From an uncultured Oscillospiraceae bacterium (GTDB taxonomy: Bacteria > Bacillota > Clostridia > Oscillospirales > Ruminococcaceae): 15,453 nt of DNA. Below the pieces are notes generated by a model, which was not told the origin of the DNA, searched no databases, and worked only from the letters and a program-made list of their open reading frames with translations. Numbering within the stretch: the stretch's first letter is position 1; each line of letters starts with the position of its first letter. A program made the position numbers and the translations under genes. Below, piece by piece: positions 13,051-15,453 of the stretch. The stretch is from assembly GCA_900539695.1 (NCBI GenBank), contig UQDG01000037.1, positions 1-15,453 of the forward strand. The letters run 5' to 3'.

Positions 13051-14487
13051 GTGGCGAAAACTGCAACGCAAGCCATGCCGGGCGAGAAAAACTTCTTCCA
13101 GACTTTTGGGGAAGCTTTTGCAAAAGGCGATATCTTTACCAAAGTTTCGTTCCTGGTATGGGGTCTTGGCTATATCGGTCATGGCCAGCTGATGAAAGCG
13201 CTCCTTGTCACCCTCGTGGAGGGCCTGGGGCTTTACTTCCTGGCACTTTACGGTGCGCCGAACCTTGCTAAATTCGGCACGCTGGGCACTGTCAAAATGG
13301 AGATGGTGTTCGACGTTACGACGATGAAAAACGTCGTGAACGATTACGATAACTCTTTCGAGATCCTGCTGATAAGCATGATTTCCTTCGTGGTCATCGC
13401 TGCGTTGATTGCGGCCGCCATGATGGTGGTCACATCCAACTACCAGCTGCAAAAAATCCGCGCAGCGGGCAAAAAGACGAACAACTTATTACAGGACGTC
13501 AACGTCTACCTGAACGAAAAGTTCTACGTCACCCTGCTGACGCTGCCTGTGCTGGGCGTTGTGGTGTTCACCATTGTGCCGCTGTTCATCCTGATTGCGG
13601 TCGCCTTTACCAACTACGACCAGCAGCACATGCCTCCGAACGACCTGTTCACCTGGGTGGGTCTGTCCAACTTCTTCACGCTGTTTGGCGGCGGCGGTAT
13701 GACCTCGACCTTCGGCTACTCCTTTGCCAAGGTGTTGACCTGGACGCTGGTCTGGGCGTTCTTTGCCACCTTTACCACCTTCTTCGGCGGTATCCTGATG
13801 GCCATGTTCATCAATGACAAAAAGACCAAATGCCCGAAGCTCTGGCGTACCCTGTTCATGGTGACCATCGCCGTGCCTCAGTTCGTTACGCTGCTGCTGG
13901 TACGCAACTTCTTCTCCAACAACGGCATCTGCAACACAATGATGGCCAACGCCGGAGTTACGGATTTCCTGCATAACATCGGCCTGTTGGACAAGGGCCT
14001 TAGTTACATTCCGTTCCTGACCCAGCCGGGCTGGGCCATGTTCACCATCATCATGATCAACATTTGGATCGGCGTGCCGTACCAGATGCTGATCGCCACG
14101 GGTGTGTTAATGAACATTCCCGCCGACATGATCGAGGCCGCCCGCATCGACGGTGCGAACCCGGTTCAGATGTTCTTCCGCATCAAGCTGCCCTACCTGC
14201 TCAGCGTGCAGGGACCGTCGCTCGTCACGGACTTTGTCAAGAACGTCAACAACTTCAACGTTATTTACCTGCTGACCCAGGACGTGTTTGTCACGAACAA
14301 CCAGCAGCTGGCCCAGTCCAACGCCAAGGAAATTGACCTGCTGGTTACCTGGCTGTTCCGCTTGACGCAGGAGTATTACAACTACAAGATGGCCGCTGTG
14401 CTGGGCATCATGGTGTTTATCGTCTGCGCAGTGTTCACCGTTGTGTGCTTCCATTTTATCAATAAGAAGGAGGCGACGTTCTCTTGA
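13051..14487 (+). CDS. Maltose/oligosaccharide-type ABC transporter, permease (MalF type)
   Basis: A 478-residue membrane protein. The core, from about 155, has the MalF pattern: membrane segments near 160-187, 225-252, 266-286 and 330-350, the WVGLSNF motif (202-208), and the EAA loop IEAARIDGANPVQMFFRIKLP (361-381). Before the core lies an N-terminal region of about 150 residues with two to three hydrophobic segments and a GLGYIGHGQLMKALL stretch (38-52), resembling the GLGQ-type N-terminal segment of some Gram-positive MalF proteins. The start is GTG at 13051 with AAAGGGGA at 13036-13043. It pairs with the MalG-type permease, whose gene overlaps its end by four bases. Confidence 0.92.
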   Translation: MAKTATQAMPGEKNFFQTFGEAFAKGDIFTKVSFLVWGLGYIGHGQLMKALLVTLVEGLGLYFLALYGAPNLAKFGTLGTVKMEMVFDVTTMKNVVNDYDNSFEILLISMISFVVIAALIAAAMMVVTSNYQLQKIRAAGKKTNNLLQDVNVYLNEKFYVTLLTLPVLGVVVFTIVPLFILIAVAFTNYDQQHMPPNDLFTWVGLSNFFTLFGGGGMTSTFGYSFAKVLTWTLVWAFFATFTTFFGGILMAMFINDKKTKCPKLWRTLFMVTIAVPQFVTLLLVRNFFSNNGICNTMMANAGVTDFLHNIGLLDKGLSYIPFLTQPGWAMFTIIMINIWIGVPYQMLIATGVLMNIPADMIEAARIDGANPVQMFFRIKLPYLLSVQGPSLVTDFVKNVNNFNVIYLLTQDVFVTNNQQLAQSNAKEIDLLVTWLFRLTQEYYNYKMAAVLGIMVFIVCAVFTVVCFHFINKKEATFS

Positions 14488-15383
14488 GTACCACTGCTGT
14501 ATCCTCTGCCGCTGTGCAAAAGCAGCTCAAGCAGGGCAAAGTGAAAAAAGGCATCTTCTCCGTCATCCGCCATCTGGTGCTGGCACTGCTGGCTTTTATC
14601 TGGCTGGTACCCATCGCCTGGCTGTTGCTGACCTCGTTCTCCACCGATAAGGGCATCAACTTTACCCGCTTTGTGCCGGAAGGTTTTACCCTGTGGAACT
14701 ACACCAGCATTATGACAGAGCCGGACTCTGTTGCACAGTTCCCGCGCTGGTTCATGAACACCTTGGTTGTGGCATGCTTTAACTGTGTGATCTCCACCTG
14801 CTTTGTGCTGATGGTGGCTTACGCCATAAGCTGCTGCCGCTTCAAGGGCCGCAAGCTGCTGCAGAACCTGTCCGTTACGGTCAACCTGTTCCCCGGCGTT
14901 CTGGCCATGATCGCGGTTTACTTCGTCTTGAAGTACATGAACCTGACCAACTCTTACGCCGGTCTGATCATGGTGTACGCGGGATCTTCCGGCCTGGGCT
15001 ACCTGATCTGCAAGGGCTTCTTTGATACGGTGCCTGTGGCACTGCGTGAGGCCGCCAAGCTGGACGGCGCATCCGAAGCGCGCATCTTCTTCCAGATCGT
15101 CATCCCGATGTCCCGCCCGATCCTGGTGTACACCATCATCAACTCCTTCCTGACCCCGTGGACCGACTTTGTTATGGCAAAGATGATCCTGAACTCCGGT
15201 GTCAGCGCGGACTGGACGGTTGCCATCGGCCTGTACAACATGCTGCAAAAGGCTCTGATCAACAACTACTTCTCCCGTTTCTGCGCAGGCGGTGTTTTGG
15301 TGGCTATCCCCATCTCGGTGCTGTTTGTTATCATGCAGAAATTCTACGTCGAGGGGATCACCTCCGGCGCTGCCAAGGGTTAA
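14484..15383 (+). CDS. Maltose/oligosaccharide-type ABC transporter, permease (MalG type)
   Basis: A 299-residue membrane protein of the MalG class. The first membrane segment is at about 28-50 (LVPIAWLLLTSF), the conserved WFMNTL at 89-94, and the EAA loop REAAKLDGASEARIFFQIVI at 188-207, with further segments after it. The start is TTG at 14484, overlapping the preceding stop (TTGA), with AAGAAGGAGG at 14464-14473. No ATPase gene follows within the window. Importers of this class often share a single MsmX/MalK-type ATPase encoded elsewhere, so this one probably does too. No terminator is visible before the window ends. Confidence 0.92.
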   Translation: MSTTAVSSAAVQKQLKQGKVKKGIFSVIRHLVLALLAFIWLVPIAWLLLTSFSTDKGINFTRFVPEGFTLWNYTSIMTEPDSVAQFPRWFMNTLVVACFNCVISTCFVLMVAYAISCCRFKGRKLLQNLSVTVNLFPGVLAMIAVYFVLKYMNLTNSYAGLIMVYAGSSGLGYLICKGFFDTVPVALREAAKLDGASEARIFFQIVIPMSRPILVYTIINSFLTPWTDFVMAKMILNSGVSADWTVAIGLYNMLQKALINNYFSRFCAGGVLVAIPISVLFVIMQKFYVEGITSGAAKG

Positions 15384-15401
15384 ACCTGGCGTAAATAAGC
15401 T

Positions 15402-15453
15402 AAGGCAACACCGCACAATTCCCGCCTAACGGCTTAAGCACCGCTCCGGCGGC
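15402..15453. repeat. Possible start of a dispersed repeat, cut by the window end
   Basis: The stretch beginning AAGGCAACACCGCACAATTC and ending in CCGCTCCGGCGGC is not coding in any supported frame. It resembles, from memory, the end of an inverted-repeat element common in Faecalibacterium-like genomes. The partner arm would lie outside the window. Confidence 0.25.

Noticed and set aside
14382..15416. Minus-strand open frame of 344 codons opposite the MalG-type gene
   Set aside because: His/Gln/Asp-rich composition typical of an antisense reading; no family resemblance and complete overlap with a membrane permease gene.

Overview
The window looks like a chromosomal segment of a low-to-moderate GC Gram-positive gut anaerobe of the Clostridia. 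An Oscillospiraceae member of the Faecalibacterium / Subdoligranulum / Gemmiger type is my best guess. The support is: strong AGGAGG ribosome binding sites, frequent TTG and GTG starts, three lipoprotein precursors with an LAAC lipobox followed by a Ser/Ala-rich linker, and short palindromic intergenic repeats of the kind I recall from those genomes. The genus is an inference.

Region 1 (1-1000): a cluster of palindromes, then a monocistronic cytidylate-kinase-like gene with its own promoter and terminator. Region 2 (1076-4672): a polar amino acid ABC importer of the GlnHPQ type (binding lipoprotein, permease, ATPase). It is preceded by a leader that can fold into two mutually exclusive hairpins and followed by a divergent FMN-dependent hydroxy-acid-dehydrogenase-family protein with an N-terminal four-cysteine motif. 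Region 3 (4726-7170): a second, non-identical polar amino acid ABC importer whose mRNA would begin with a perfect 14-bp hairpin and which ends at a clear terminator. Its binding protein lacks the usual ligand-carboxylate arginine.

Region 4 (7190-9381): a cytoplasmic GH42 beta-galactosidase with its own promoter, overlapped by dyad sequences. Region 5 (9292-9731): a gene-free stretch packed with palindromic repeats, including a MITE-like unit with 21-bp terminal inverted repeats. Region 6 (9679-10137, minus strand): a thioredoxin. Region 7 (10227-15383): a LacI-family regulator and a maltose/oligosaccharide-type ABC importer (binding lipoprotein plus two permeases, no ATPase), both with TTGCGCAA-like palindromes around their promoters. 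The window ends in what may be the start of another dispersed repeat.

Taken together this is a nutrient-uptake neighbourhood: two amino acid importers, one carbohydrate importer with a local repressor, and a glycosidase. I see no phage, CRISPR, toxin-antitoxin or biosynthetic cluster, and no clearly novel multi-gene system. The points most worth following are the TTGCGCAA operator set, the atypical FMN protein, the arginine-less binding protein, the alternative-fold leader and the repeat island.
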